Source: Thiomonas sp. (GTDB lineage Bacteria > Pseudomonadota > Gammaproteobacteria > Burkholderiales > Burkholderiaceae_C). From it: a DNA stretch of 16,213 bases. The notes below the pieces were generated by a model. The model did no database searches. It saw only the letters and a list, made by a program, of their open reading frames with translations, and was not told the DNA's origin. Positions within the stretch are counted from its first letter, which is position 1. The number at the start of each line of letters is the position of its first letter. A program made the translations under genes and the position numbers. Shown piece after piece: positions 1-6,962 of the stretch. The stretch lies in NCBI GenBank assembly GCA_027451915.1, contig DAIDHU010000392.1, forward strand, positions 1-16,213. Direction: 5' to 3'.

Positions 1-90
1 ACCGTCGCCCTGTACACCCGCTGGTGCTTCCGGGTCATGCGCGGCAAGGTGCGCCCGGAAGAAATCGAATCCAGCGACCACGCCTATTGA
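1..90 (+). CDS. cydB: Cytochrome bd ubiquinol oxidase subunit II, C-terminal end (partial)
   Basis: An open frame enters from the left edge and ends at TGA 88-90, giving 29 residues. The pattern Y-T-x-W-x-F-x-V-M-x-G-K, then E-x-I, then a final H-A-Y resembles the cytosolic tail of CydB as I recall it. CydB and CydA form the membrane-bound quinol:oxygen oxidoreductase (cytochrome bd). The next gene carries the YFAWI-x-G signature of the small bd subunit CydX, which usually follows cydB, and this supports the call strongly. Only the tail is visible, so the bd subtype cannot be judged. Confidence 0.7.
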   Translation, partial: TVALYTRWCFRVMRGKVRPEEIESSDHAY

Positions 91-117
91 GACCGGCCGC
101 ACGAGCCCCGCGCCCCC

Positions 118-333
118 ATGCGAAGCCTGCTGGAATTCGCCGCCCTCCTGCTGCTCGGCGCGCTGCTGGTGGTGCTGGGGGTGATCCTTGGCGACTATGC
201 ACCCTGGTACTTCGCCTGGATCGTCGGCACGGCGATGATCGTGCTGGTCAGCGCCGCGGCTCTGGCGTGGCTGGACGCCCAGGATTCGGAGCGCGGACCG
301 CGGGCGGCTTCCTTGCCCCGCGACAAGTCCTGA
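118..333 (+). CDS. cydX: Extended CydX-like small subunit of cytochrome bd oxidase
   Basis: This 71-residue membrane protein starts 27 bases after the cydB stop. Residues about 4-25 form a first hydrophobic segment (many Leu, Val, Gly). Residues 30-52 form a second that begins WYFAWIVG, the hallmark of CydX. CydX is normally about 35-40 residues with one helix and starts almost directly at W-Y-F-A-W; it stabilises the haem sites of the CydAB oxidase. Here an additional transmembrane segment lies in front, so the protein looks like a helical hairpin. No strong Shine-Dalgarno precedes ATG 118. A GTG at 181 could give a shorter, about 50-residue form, but it too has no convincing ribosome site. 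The CydX assignment rests on the motif plus its position after cydB. Confidence 0.7.
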   Translation: MRSLLEFAALLLLGALLVVLGVILGDYAPWYFAWIVGTAMIVLVSAAALAWLDAQDSERGPRAASLPRDKS

Positions 334-336
334 ACG

Positions 337-362
337 CGGCGGCTCGGGCACATGCGCCGCCG
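337..362 (+). terminator. GC-rich hairpin after cydX (weak terminator candidate)
   Basis: Arms CGGCGGC (337-343) and GCCGCCG (356-362) pair perfectly around a 12-base loop, four bases after the cydX stop codon. There is no T-run after it, so termination efficiency is uncertain. It could equally be a processing or attenuation hairpin before the osmC-family gene. Confidence 0.3.
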
Positions 363-428
363 AGGTCCTAGACTTCGCAGCCAGACGTGCGCGCGATTTC
401 CCGCGCACCCGCAACCGCGAGGAACACC

Positions 429-887
429 ATGTCCGACCAGGCTGAACACCGGATCACGCTGCGCCAGCGTCGCGATTACCAGTTCGACATCGATTTCGGA
501 GGCGGCCGGCCCGCGCTGCTGGCCGACGAGCCACCCCCGCTGGGCGAGGGCGCAGGCCCCTCGCCCGTGCATCTGCTGCTGGGCGCAGTGGGCGACTGCA
601 TGAGCTCCAGCCTGCTGTTCGCGCTGCGCAAGTTCAAGAACGACCCCGGCACCATCACCACCGAGGCCCATGCCCATGTCGGGCGCAATGAAGCCGGCCG
701 GCTGCGGGTGCTGCGCATGGAGGTGCACCTGCGCCTGGGCCGGCCCGCCGCCGAGCTGCAGCACCTGGAGCGCATTCTCGGCAGCTTCGAGGCCTTCTGC
801 ACCGTCGGGGAAAGCGTGCGCGCCGGCATTCCCACGCAAGTCTCGGTGTACGACGCCGACGGCACGCGCCTGCACCCGGAGGCATGA
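429..887 (+). CDS. OsmC/Ohr-family protein (two-cysteine type)
   Basis: This 152-residue protein belongs to the OsmC/Ohr superfamily, whose characterised members are thiol-dependent peroxidases that reduce organic hydroperoxides in the cytoplasm. Cys57 lies in the helix motif G-A-V-G-D-C-M-S-S and Cys124 in E-A-F-C-T-V, the spacing expected for the reactive and second cysteine. The N-terminal part (residues 8-25) fits the family's first beta strands. ATG 429 is preferred over an in-frame ATG at 387 because GAGGAA lies just upstream and the extra 14 residues look non-coding. The stop overlaps the next start (ATGA at 884-887), indicating translational coupling to the methyltransferase. The substrate is unknown; many members of this subgroup are uncharacterised. 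Confidence 0.8.
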   Translation: MSDQAEHRITLRQRRDYQFDIDFGGGRPALLADEPPPLGEGAGPSPVHLLLGAVGDCMSSSLLFALRKFKNDPGTITTEAHAHVGRNEAGRLRVLRMEVHLRLGRPAAELQHLERILGSFEAFCTVGESVRAGIPTQVSVYDADGTRLHPEA

Positions 888-1543
888 TGAGCTCCGAGAC
901 CGGCAAGGCCCCGCCCGCCTCCAGCGGCTTCGACGATCCCCAGGCCCATTGGGACCAGCGCTTTTCGCGCCCGGGGCTGCTGTTCGGCGAAAAACCCAAC
1001 CGTTTCCTCGAGCGCGAGGCGCCGCGCCTGCTCAGCCACTCGCGCGTGCTCAGCGTGGCCGATGGCGAGGGGCGCAACGCGCTGTACCTGGCCTCGTTGG
1101 GCCACCAGGTCACCGCCTTCGACATCTCCCCGGTGGCCGTGACCAAGGCCCGCGCGCTCGCCGAGCAGCGCGAGCTGCAGGTCGACTGGCACGTCAGCTC
1201 GGTGGACGCTTGGAACTGGGACGGCCCGCCCTGGGACGCCGTGGTGGCCGTGTTCGTGCAGTTCGCCGACCCGGCGATGCGCCGGCGCATGTTCGAGGGC
1301 ATGTGGAAGTCCCTGCTCCCCGGAGGTCTGCTGCTGGTGCAGGGCTACACCCCGCGCCAGCTGGAATTGCGCACCGGAGGCCCCGGAAAGCTCGACAACC
1401 TCTACACGGCCGAGCTGATGCGAGGCCTGCTGCCCGAGGCGCAGTGGCTGCTGTTGCGCGAGTACGAGGACGAACTCGCCGAAGGCAGCGCCCATGTCGG
1501 GCGCTCGGCCCTGCTCGACGCGGTGGCGCGCAAGCCCGGCTGA
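884..1543 (+). CDS. Class I SAM-dependent methyltransferase
   Basis: The 219-residue product has a Rossmann-type methyltransferase core. Motif I is V-L-S-V-A-D-G-E-G-R-N (residues 55-65), followed by the acidic strand-2 end F-D-I-S (79-82), whose Asp would bind the ribose of S-adenosylmethionine. The stretch F-G-E-K-P-N-R-F (34-41) resembles the entry of TehB/thiopurine-type small-molecule methyltransferases. The ATG at 884 overlaps the upstream osmC-family stop; a second in-frame ATG follows at 887 and either could be used. Coupling to a peroxidase-like protein suggests a detoxification role, but no substrate can be read from the sequence. Confidence 0.8.
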   Translation: MMSSETGKAPPASSGFDDPQAHWDQRFSRPGLLFGEKPNRFLEREAPRLLSHSRVLSVADGEGRNALYLASLGHQVTAFDISPVAVTKARALAEQRELQVDWHVSSVDAWNWDGPPWDAVVAVFVQFADPAMRRRMFEGMWKSLLPGGLLLVQGYTPRQLELRTGGPGKLDNLYTAELMRGLLPEAQWLLLREYEDELAEGSAHVGRSALLDAVARKPG

Positions 1544-1553
1544 GCCCCTCAGC
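1539..1553. terminator. Hairpin spanning both convergent stop codons
   Basis: The arms GCTGAG (1539-1544) and CTCAGC (1548-1553) form a perfect 6-bp stem with a CCC loop. The methyltransferase stop (1541-1543) lies in one arm and the lipoprotein stop (1549-1551, minus strand) spans the other. It could act as a compact bidirectional terminator between convergent genes, but neither side has a T-run. Confidence 0.35.
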
Positions 1554-1875
1554 GCCGCTGCCAGTGCCCGGGCCGCTCGCGCCAGGCTCCGCCATGCGGC
1601 TCCCAGCGCGGAGCAACCCAGTTGTAGCCGGGCCGGGGCGCGGCCCAGCGTCCCGGGTGCCACGCATAGCTGGCGCCGCCCCAGCCCCAGTAGCCGGAAA
1701 TCCAGATGTACCCCGGCACGGGCGCCACGCCCACCACGTCCACCCGCGGCGCGGGCGGCGGCCCCGGCACCACCACGTAGCCCGGATAGGCCGCCGCGTA
1801 GGGGGCGGGCGCGACCACGCAGCCCGCGAGCAGGCCGGCCGAGAGCCAAGCCGCACAAAGCATTTTGGAACGCAT
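1549..1875 (-). CDS. YXWGXW-type small lipoprotein
   Basis: This 108-residue protein starts at ATG 1875, with GAAGGAG nine bases upstream on the minus strand; a longer upstream reading is not needed. Residues 1-18 are a lipoprotein signal peptide ending in L-A-G-C (Cys19 is the lipidation site). A proline/alanine-rich stretch follows. The C-terminal half is rich in Trp, Tyr and Gly (G-Y-I-W-I-S-G-Y-W-G-W, then W-H-P-G-R-W), typical of the YXWGXW repeat family of exported proteins. It is probably anchored to the outer membrane. No function is established for the family. The gene is convergent with the methyltransferase and divergent from the DsrE-like gene. Confidence 0.75.
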   Translation of the reverse strand: MRSKMLCAAWLSAGLLAGCVVAPAPYAAAYPGYVVVPGPPPAPRVDVVGVAPVPGYIWISGYWGWGGASYAWHPGRWAAPRPGYNWVAPRWEPHGGAWRERPGHWQRR

Positions 1876-2007
1876 GATGCACAACTCCTTCCCGCAGGCG
1901 TCTGGCGGAATTCCCCGTATTTCAACGCCTGCATCGCTGGAGTGGCGACAGGCGTCGACAGGAATAGCCCGGCGAGGACAAGCTTTGTTCACATAGGCAG
2001 GCCAGGG

Positions 2008-2026
2008 GCCGGAAGCCGCTTCCGGC
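2008..2026. promoter_or_regulatory. 19-base perfect palindrome between divergent genes
   Basis: GCCGGAAGC and GCTTCCGGC are perfect reverse complements around a single C, midway between the divergent lipoprotein (start 1875) and DsrE-like gene (start 2174). As DNA it looks like a dimeric operator; as RNA it would be an 8-bp hairpin with a 3-base loop. A locally AT-rich stretch at about 2037-2076 just beyond it, unusual in this window, probably holds the promoter of the plus-strand gene. I could not fix clear -35/-10 boxes in it. Confidence 0.35.
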
Positions 2027-2173
2027 TCATCGACCGGAAAATGTGTTCAGTTCTATCCAAAAATTATGTTTTGTAGCCGAAGGCCCCGCCGGGATACTCC
2101 GGGTCACGAGCCGCCGACACAGGGGGCCGTATCGCCCGCGAAACCCGCGGGACCCACCCCAGGAGGAGACAGG

Positions 2174-2656
2174 ATGAAAACCCGCAAACCCACACCAGGC
2201 GGCATGCTGGCCACCCTGGCCCTGGCCCTGGGCCTGGCCGGAGGCGCGCAGGCCGCCGAAGGCTTCGCCGGCGCCCAGGCCACGCGCGACCACTACGGCG
2301 CGATTTTCCAGATCGACGCCGGCGGCCAGGGCGCCATCAAGAAAACCCTGAACAACATCGAGAACCTGCTGCACGACCCGCGGCTCAAGGGCAAGCTCAG
2401 CATCGAGCTCATCGCCAACGCGCAGGGCTTCGACGTCTACGTGAAGAACAACGGATTCGAGGACAAGCTCAAGGCGCTGCAAAAGCAGGGCGTGATCCTC
2501 GCCCAGTGCGCCAACACCCTGCGCGAGTTGCACGTCGATCGCAAGGATCTCTACCCGTTCATCAGCATCGTCCCCTCGGGCATGGGCGAGATCACCCTGC
2601 GCGAGTCCGAGGGCTGGGCCTACATACACCCCACGCCGCCGGGCGAGAGCCTCTGA
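2174..2656 (+). CDS. Periplasmic DsrE/DsrF-like family protein
   Basis: The product is 160 residues. Residues 1-27 are a Sec signal peptide (KTRK n-region, Leu/Ala core, cleavage after A-Q-A at 27). The rest has the DsrE-like alpha/beta pattern: a strand before a glycine-rich turn, I-E-L-I-A-N-A-Q-G (77-85), then G-V-I-L-A-Q-C-A-N-T (106-115) with a single Cys112 at the position of the family's sulfur-carrying cysteine, and a C-terminal E-G-W-A-Y-I-H-P. DsrE proteins relay sulfane sulfur; exported single-cysteine members are common near sulfur-metabolism genes but poorly characterised. A strong AGGAGGAG Shine-Dalgarno lies eight bases before ATG 2174. The gene stands alone. Confidence 0.75.
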   Translation: MKTRKPTPGGMLATLALALGLAGGAQAAEGFAGAQATRDHYGAIFQIDAGGQGAIKKTLNNIENLLHDPRLKGKLSIELIANAQGFDVYVKNNGFEDKLKALQKQGVILAQCANTLRELHVDRKDLYPFISIVPSGMGEITLRESEGWAYIHPTPPGESL

Positions 2657-2780
2657 GGGGTATAGCGGCCCCCAGGTGCTGGCATGGGCCACTGTGCTGC
2701 CGGCAACGGCCCCTCGGTCAGCTCGCCGGACATGGACTCCTCCCGACTCACCCAGCGCGTGGCGACATCCAGCCCGGAGT

Positions 2781-2804
2781 GGGCTTGCGAAGCGGAGCAA
2801 GTCC
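2781..2804 (+). terminator. Hairpin downstream of the DsrE-like gene
   Basis: In plus-strand RNA, GGGCUUGC (2781-2788) pairs with GCAAGUCC (2797-2804) including one G-U pair, around an 8-base loop. On the minus strand the same pair would be an A-C mismatch, so the structure favours the plus-strand transcript. There is no U-tract, and it lies about 125 bases after the stop codon. Confidence 0.3.
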
Positions 2805-2870
2805 GGCGCGGCTGGCGCCGTGGTCACGCGTGACGTGCCGCCGAACACCTTCGTGGCCGGCGTTCCCGCG
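2805..2870 (+). pseudogene. Relic of a hexapeptide-repeat acyltransferase (last coil only)
   Basis: The frame starting at 2805 reads G-A-A-G-A-V-V-T-R-D-V-P-P-N-T-F-V-A-G-V-P-A. This is almost exactly the closing turn of left-handed beta-helix acetyltransferases (CysE/LacA/maltose acetyltransferase type), in which G-A-x-V-V-T-x-D-V-P-P-x-T-x-x-x-G-x-P-A is diagnostic. No recognisable coil precedes it in this frame and no start codon gives a family-length protein. It is therefore read as the residue of a deleted gene, the only recognisable content of the 2657-2896 gap apart from a hairpin. Confidence 0.5.
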
Positions 2871-2896
2871 CCAGGACCACGGCCCTCTGGGGGCAC

Positions 2897-4066
2897 TCAG
2901 AGCATGGGCAAGGCGGTCCCGGCCAGCGGCCCGGGCACCCGCGCCGCCAGGGACATGCGCTCCTTCACGGCGGTCCCCAGCAGTATGAATCCATCCGTCG
3001 TCTCGCCGTCCGGGCCGCGATGAATGCCGCGGAGCCCGTCGCCCTCGACCGCCACGGACCACGCGCCACCTGCCCGCGATGGAAGGCAGATGACGGCAGG
3101 GCACGCGGGCGTCTTCACCACCACCGGCATGGCCGGGTACCGCACGGGCGTCGGCTCGCCGGCCAGGGTACGGGCAAGCGCCTTGGCACCATGCGTGATC
3201 GGGAGCACGTAGGGCAGGACCAGACCTTCCACTTCCGCGCAGTCACCCAGCGCATAGACGTCCTTCACCGAGCTTCGAAGAAAGCGATCGGTTCGAATCC
3301 CGACGCCCGTGCTCAAGCCCGCGTCGCGGGCGAGCTCGATGTTCGGCTGCAGGCCGATCGCGCAAAGCACCAGGTCGTAGCGCGCGGAAGTTCCAGCGCT
3401 GGTGCTCAGGACATGGCCTTGTTCCGCGGGATCGATGCGCACAACGCTCGTGCCGAGGTGAAAGCGAACCCCGGCCTCCTCGAGGCGCCGCCGGAACATG
3501 GCTGCCGCCTGCTCGGGAAGCAGGCGGCCGAGCGGATGGCCGGCGACATCGTGGACATCGACGTCGATGCCCGCCAGGCGCAGGTCATTGGCGAATTCGC
3601 ATCCGATCAGCCCCGCGCCGATGATGGCGACACGCCGCGCACCCTGCAGGCGCTCGCGAAAGCGGGCGTAATCGGCCAGGTTGTTGACGGACAGCATGGC
3701 GTCCGCCGCCTCCCCGGCCATCGGCAGCCGGCGCTGGCTGGCGCCCACGGCCAGCACCAGCGCGTCGTAGGCGAATGTGCCAGCCGTCGCGTGCACCGTC
3801 TTCGCGCCGGTATCGACGGCGGCGACCTCGGTATGGCCGACGATGCGCACGCCCAGCTCCTGCGCCAGCCTGGCTGCCGGGGTGAGCACCAGCGCCGCGG
3901 CGGACTTCCCGCCGGCCAGCGCGTTGGACAACGCGGGCTTGGAATAGAAGTCTCCGGGCTCCCGGCTCAGCAGCACGATCTCGGCCCGGTCGTCGAGCCT
4001 GCGCAGCTCACGCGCCAGGGAGATGCCCGCCATGCCACTGCCGAGGATGACGATGCGTCGAGTCAT
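2897..4066 (-). CDS. Rubredoxin-NAD(+) reductase-type FAD oxidoreductase
   Basis: This 389-residue flavoprotein has two dinucleotide folds. The FAD site is V-I-L-G-S-G-M-A-G (6-14), the NAD(P)H site is V-A-I-I-G-A-G-L-I-G (147-156), and the second FAD motif is V-Y-A-L-G-D-C-A-E (270-278). Length and motifs match rubredoxin reductases (AlkT/RubB type), which pass electrons from NADH to rubredoxin in the cytoplasm. The start at ATG 4066 puts the first GxGxxG motif next to the N-terminus; upstream readings overlap the OsmC gene. It is the last of nine co-directional genes, 44 bases after the OsmC stop. Rubredoxin encoded at 8410-8604 in the same unit is the obvious partner. Nitrite-reductase-like or ferredoxin-reductase roles are less likely but cannot be excluded. 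Confidence 0.8.
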   Translation of the reverse strand: MTRRIVILGSGMAGISLARELRRLDDRAEIVLLSREPGDFYSKPALSNALAGGKSAAALVLTPAARLAQELGVRIVGHTEVAAVDTGAKTVHATAGTFAYDALVLAVGASQRRLPMAGEAADAMLSVNNLADYARFRERLQGARRVAIIGAGLIGCEFANDLRLAGIDVDVHDVAGHPLGRLLPEQAAAMFRRRLEEAGVRFHLGTSVVRIDPAEQGHVLSTSAGTSARYDLVLCAIGLQPNIELARDAGLSTGVGIRTDRFLRSSVKDVYALGDCAEVEGLVLPYVLPITHGAKALARTLAGEPTPVRYPAMPVVVKTPACPAVICLPSRAGGAWSVAVEGDGLRGIHRGPDGETTDGFILLGTAVKERMSLAARVPGPLAGTALPML

Positions 4067-4110
4067 GGGCCTGCGCGAGGCTGGGACGGTCGGGCGCGCC
4101 GCTGAAGCCC

Positions 4111-4662
4111 TCAGGCCACTCGCGCCGTCTCGATGGAGAACGGAACCGGATTGCGCATGGTGTTGGCCACCGGGGAGTAGTAGTTGGCGGTCTTGACAAT
4201 GTCGTCGAGCTCCTCGCGCGAGGCGTCGCCCTCGACGAGGACCTTCACGCGAATCTCCTGAAAGCCCATCTGCGCCGGCTTGCGATCCGCGCCGCCGGCA
4301 CCCCACGCCGCCGAGTTGCCGATGTCGGCTTCCAGAAACACCTCCAGGCGCGAAAGGCGCACCTGGCGCTCGGTCGCCACCGCGGTGATGCCCACCGACA
4401 GGCATCCGCCCAGCGCGGACAACGCGATCTCGCCCGGCGCGGGCACGGTGTTCTCGCCAAAGAGGTGCAAAGGCTCATCCACCACGACCGGGTTGTGCGT
4501 GCCCACGAAGCTCCACGAGCGGAACTGCCCCTGCATCACGGTATGCACCTTGTTCGTGCCCTTGCGCTCGGGGTTGTCGCGTCCGGCCTGGGCGAACTTG
4601 AGCAGGCCCTCGCGGTCGATCGGGCGCAGATACTGGGTTTCGGTCTTCGTGTCAGCGAGCAT
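4111..4662 (-). CDS. OsmC-family protein with one canonical cysteine
   Basis: The protein has 183 residues. Cys87 lies in S-A-L-G-G-C-L-S-V-G, the first-cysteine helix of OsmC/Ohr proteins. The second-cysteine motif, normally C-P-V-S-N-T or similar, reads Y-Y-S-P-V-A-N-T (161-168), so Ser163 replaces the cysteine. GGAG precedes ATG 4662 by six bases. The gene lies 41 bases after cyanase and 44 before the reductase, inside the cyanase/rubredoxin unit. It is not a close copy of the OsmC protein at 429-887 (about 30 extra N-terminal residues and a different core). With one cysteine, peroxide turnover through an internal disulfide is not possible, so it may bind or react with another electrophile. 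Confidence 0.8.
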   Translation of the reverse strand: MLADTKTETQYLRPIDREGLLKFAQAGRDNPERKGTNKVHTVMQGQFRSWSFVGTHNPVVVDEPLHLFGENTVPAPGEIALSALGGCLSVGITAVATERQVRLSRLEVFLEADIGNSAAWGAGGADRKPAQMGFQEIRVKVLVEGDASREELDDIVKTANYYSPVANTMRNPVPFSIETARVA

Positions 4663-4703
4663 GGAAATCTCCGGGTTGGAAGGATCGGGCAGGCACGCGC
4701 CGA

Positions 4704-5147
4704 TCAATAGGTCTTGTAGGGCAGGAACTTGCCCGACATCACGATGTTCACGCGGTCGCCCTTGGGGTCCGCCTCGCGCTGCAGATCCATGCGGAAATCG
4801 ATGGCCGACATGATGCCGTCCCCGAATTCCTCGTGGATCAGGGCCTTGAACGTGGTGCCGTACACGTTGACCAGTTCGTAAAAGCGGTAGATCAGCGGAT
4901 CGGTGGGAACGGCCGTCGGCAGCGAGCCCTTGTAGGGAACCTGCTGCAGCAGCGCCACGGCCTGCTCCGGAAGGTCGAAGATCTCCCCCAGGATGGCGGC
5001 CTGGCTGCCGTCGAAGGTCATCTGGCCAAGGCATCCGGCCGTGACCCACTCCTTGGACAGGCCGATCCTGGCTGCCACGTCGGCCCACTTGAGGCCCTTG
5101 GCGATCTTGGCCGCGACGATCATTTCCGTCACATCGTTTCGATTCAT
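4704..5147 (-). CDS. cynS: Cyanase (cyanate hydratase)
   Basis: The 147-residue product is cyanase, which converts cyanate and bicarbonate to ammonia and CO2 in a decameric cytoplasmic enzyme. The N-terminal half is the helical domain (V-A-A-R-I-G-L-S-K-E-W-V at 24-35). The C-terminal catalytic domain has Y-R-F-Y-E (87-91), F-G-D-G-I-M-S-A-I-D-F (108-118) and the closing G-K-F-L-P-Y-K. The catalytic triad, Arg96/Glu99/Ser122 in E. coli numbering, is present as Arg88, Glu91 and Ser114. AAGGAG precedes ATG 5147. It lies 25 bases after the ABC ATPase gene, the arrangement of cyanate-uptake operons (cynABDS). Confidence 0.95.
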   Translation of the reverse strand: MNRNDVTEMIVAAKIAKGLKWADVAARIGLSKEWVTAGCLGQMTFDGSQAAILGEIFDLPEQAVALLQQVPYKGSLPTAVPTDPLIYRFYELVNVYGTTFKALIHEEFGDGIMSAIDFRMDLQREADPKGDRVNIVMSGKFLPYKTY

Positions 5148-5172
5148 GGTCTGGCTCCTTGCTGGGTGGAAA

Positions 5173-6099
5173 CTACAGATTGATGACCTGCCTGAGGCGC
5201 GGAAAATCGCCGCCGCCCGATGCCTCGCGGGCCTCTTCGACGACCAGCCCCGGACGCGAGACGGGCGGTTGCCTCGGGTCGTGCAGCACGGCAAGTTCCC
5301 CGCCGGCCGCATAGCCCCTGGATCGGTTCACGAGGAAGTCCACCAGGTGGTTGCGGATCCGGTAGTACTGCGGGTCGTGGTGCATCCCGGCACGCGTGCG
5401 CTCGCGCGGCATGGTGATCTCGACGATCTCGGCGATCCTGGCCAGCGGGCCGTTGCTCATCAGCACGATGCGGTCGGCCAGCAGGATCGCCTCGTCCACG
5501 TCGTGGGTAATCATGAATACGGTCTGCCGCGTGGCCTGCACGATGCGCAGCAACTCGTCCTGGATGGTGCCGCGGGTCAGCGCATCCAGCGCACCGAAGG
5601 GCTCGTCGAGCAGTAACATCTTGGGCTGGATCGCGAAGGCCCGCGCGATGCCCACGCGCTGCTTCATGCCGCCGGACAGCTGGTGCGGCTTCTTGTCCGC
5701 GGCACCCGCCATGCCGACCATCTCCAGTTGCCGCATGCTGTGCTCGCGCACCTGCTCTCGCGTCCACCGCGGCCAACGCGACTGCACCGCGAAGGCGACG
5801 TTGCCCAGCACCGTGCGCCAGGGCATCAGCGCGTGCCCCTGGAATACCACGCCGCGGTCCAGGGAGGGCCCCGACACCTCGTGCCCTTCCATCAGCACCA
5901 CGCCGGCAGACGCCTGCTCCAGGCCGGCGAGGATGTTGAGGATGGTCGTCTTGCCGCAACCCGAATGGCCGAGCACGGCGACGAACTCGCCGCGCTCGAT
6001 TTCGAAATGCACATGCTCGAACACCGCATCGCCGAGGCGCCCCCTGGCATCCGGATAGCGCTTGCACAGATCTTCGACTCGCACAAAGGCTGGGCTCAT
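5173..6099 (-). CDS. cynD: ABC transporter ATP-binding protein, nitrate/cyanate type
   Basis: This 308-residue ATPase has Walker A G-H-S-G-C-G-K-T (44-51), the signature L-S-G-G-M-K-Q-R (141-148), Walker B M-L-L-L-D-E-P (161-167) and a switch histidine in M-I-T-H-D-V. F-Q-G-H-A-L-M-P-W is typical of the nitrate/sulfonate/taurine/cyanate subfamily. About 40 C-terminal residues extend beyond the usual domain and contain nothing I recognise. It sits four bases after the permease stop and directly before cyanase, which favours cyanate (or a related small anion) as cargo. The gene symbol is inferred from this context; sequence alone cannot separate CynD from NrtD. Confidence 0.85.
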   Translation of the reverse strand: MSPAFVRVEDLCKRYPDARGRLGDAVFEHVHFEIERGEFVAVLGHSGCGKTTILNILAGLEQASAGVVLMEGHEVSGPSLDRGVVFQGHALMPWRTVLGNVAFAVQSRWPRWTREQVREHSMRQLEMVGMAGAADKKPHQLSGGMKQRVGIARAFAIQPKMLLLDEPFGALDALTRGTIQDELLRIVQATRQTVFMITHDVDEAILLADRIVLMSNGPLARIAEIVEITMPRERTRAGMHHDPQYYRIRNHLVDFLVNRSRGYAAGGELAVLHDPRQPPVSRPGLVVEEAREASGGGDFPRLRQVINL

Positions 6100-6103
6100 G
6101 GCA

Positions 6104-6952
6104 TCACTCCGCGTAGGTCACCGCACGCTGCAGACGCGCGAAGGACAGGTCGAGCAGCATGCCGACCAGGCCGATCAGGAAGATCGCGAACAGCATGCTG
6201 GGCAGAGCCAGGTTGTTCCACTCGTTCCAGACGTAGTAGCCGATGCCGGTACCGCCCACCAGCATCTCCGCCGCCACGATCACCAGCCAGGCAATGCCCA
6301 TGGAAATGCGCATGCCGGTGAGAATGGTCGGCGCCGCCGCGGGCAGGATCACCCCGAAGGCCCTGCGCATCGGCCTGAGCTCCAGCGTGCGCGCCACGTT
6401 CAGCCATTCGCGCCGCACTCCCGCCACGCCGAAGGCCGTGTTGATCAGCATGGGCCAGACCGAGCAGATGAAGATCACGAACACCGCGCTGACATTGGCG
6501 TCCTTGAGCGTGTACAGCGCGATGGGCATCCATGCCAGCGGGGAGATCGGCTTGAGGAGCTGGATGAAGGGATCGAAGGCCCGGTAGACCACCGGGAACA
6601 TGCCGATCACGAAGCCCAGCGGCAACGCGACCAGTACCGCCAGCGCGAAGCCTGCGGCGACCCTGGCCAGCGAATAGCCGAGCTGCAGGCCGATGCCCTT
6701 GTCGTTGGGCCCGCGGTCGTAGAAGGGGTCGCGCAATTCGCGCACGAAGGTATGCGTCACCTGCGTGGGAGTGGGAAAGCCCTGGCGGGTGGCGCTGCCC
6801 TGGCCCATCAGCTCGGCGTACTCGGCGCTGACGCCGGGCGGCAGCCTGGGCGGCTTGGGCAGGGTCAGGAACTGCCAGATCGCCAGCAGCACGGCGGCGA
6901 TCAGCAGGGTCAGCGCCGCGGACTGGAGGCGCGAAGCGTTTCGAGACGTCAT
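6104..6952 (-). CDS. cynB: ABC transporter permease, nitrate/cyanate type
   Basis: The protein has 282 residues and about six membrane segments (around 12-29, 94-118, 135-150, 154-174, 216-232 and 253-271). The cytoplasmic coupling loop, R-T-L-E-L-R-P-M-R-R-A-F-G-V-I-L-P-A-A (188-206), is the EAA-type motif contacting the ATPase. A soluble stretch at 30-90 between the first two helices is typical of NrtB-like permeases. It starts 10 bases after the binding-protein stop and is followed closely by the ATPase. With those two genes it forms one inner-membrane importer; the cyanate specificity is inferred from adjacent cynS. Confidence 0.85.
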   Translation of the reverse strand: MTSRNASRLQSAALTLLIAAVLLAIWQFLTLPKPPRLPPGVSAEYAELMGQGSATRQGFPTPTQVTHTFVRELRDPFYDRGPNDKGIGLQLGYSLARVAAGFALAVLVALPLGFVIGMFPVVYRAFDPFIQLLKPISPLAWMPIALYTLKDANVSAVFVIFICSVWPMLINTAFGVAGVRREWLNVARTLELRPMRRAFGVILPAAAPTILTGMRISMGIAWLVIVAAEMLVGGTGIGYYVWNEWNNLALPSMLFAIFLIGLVGMLLDLSFARLQRAVTYAE

Positions 6953-6962
6953 GGCCGCCCCC

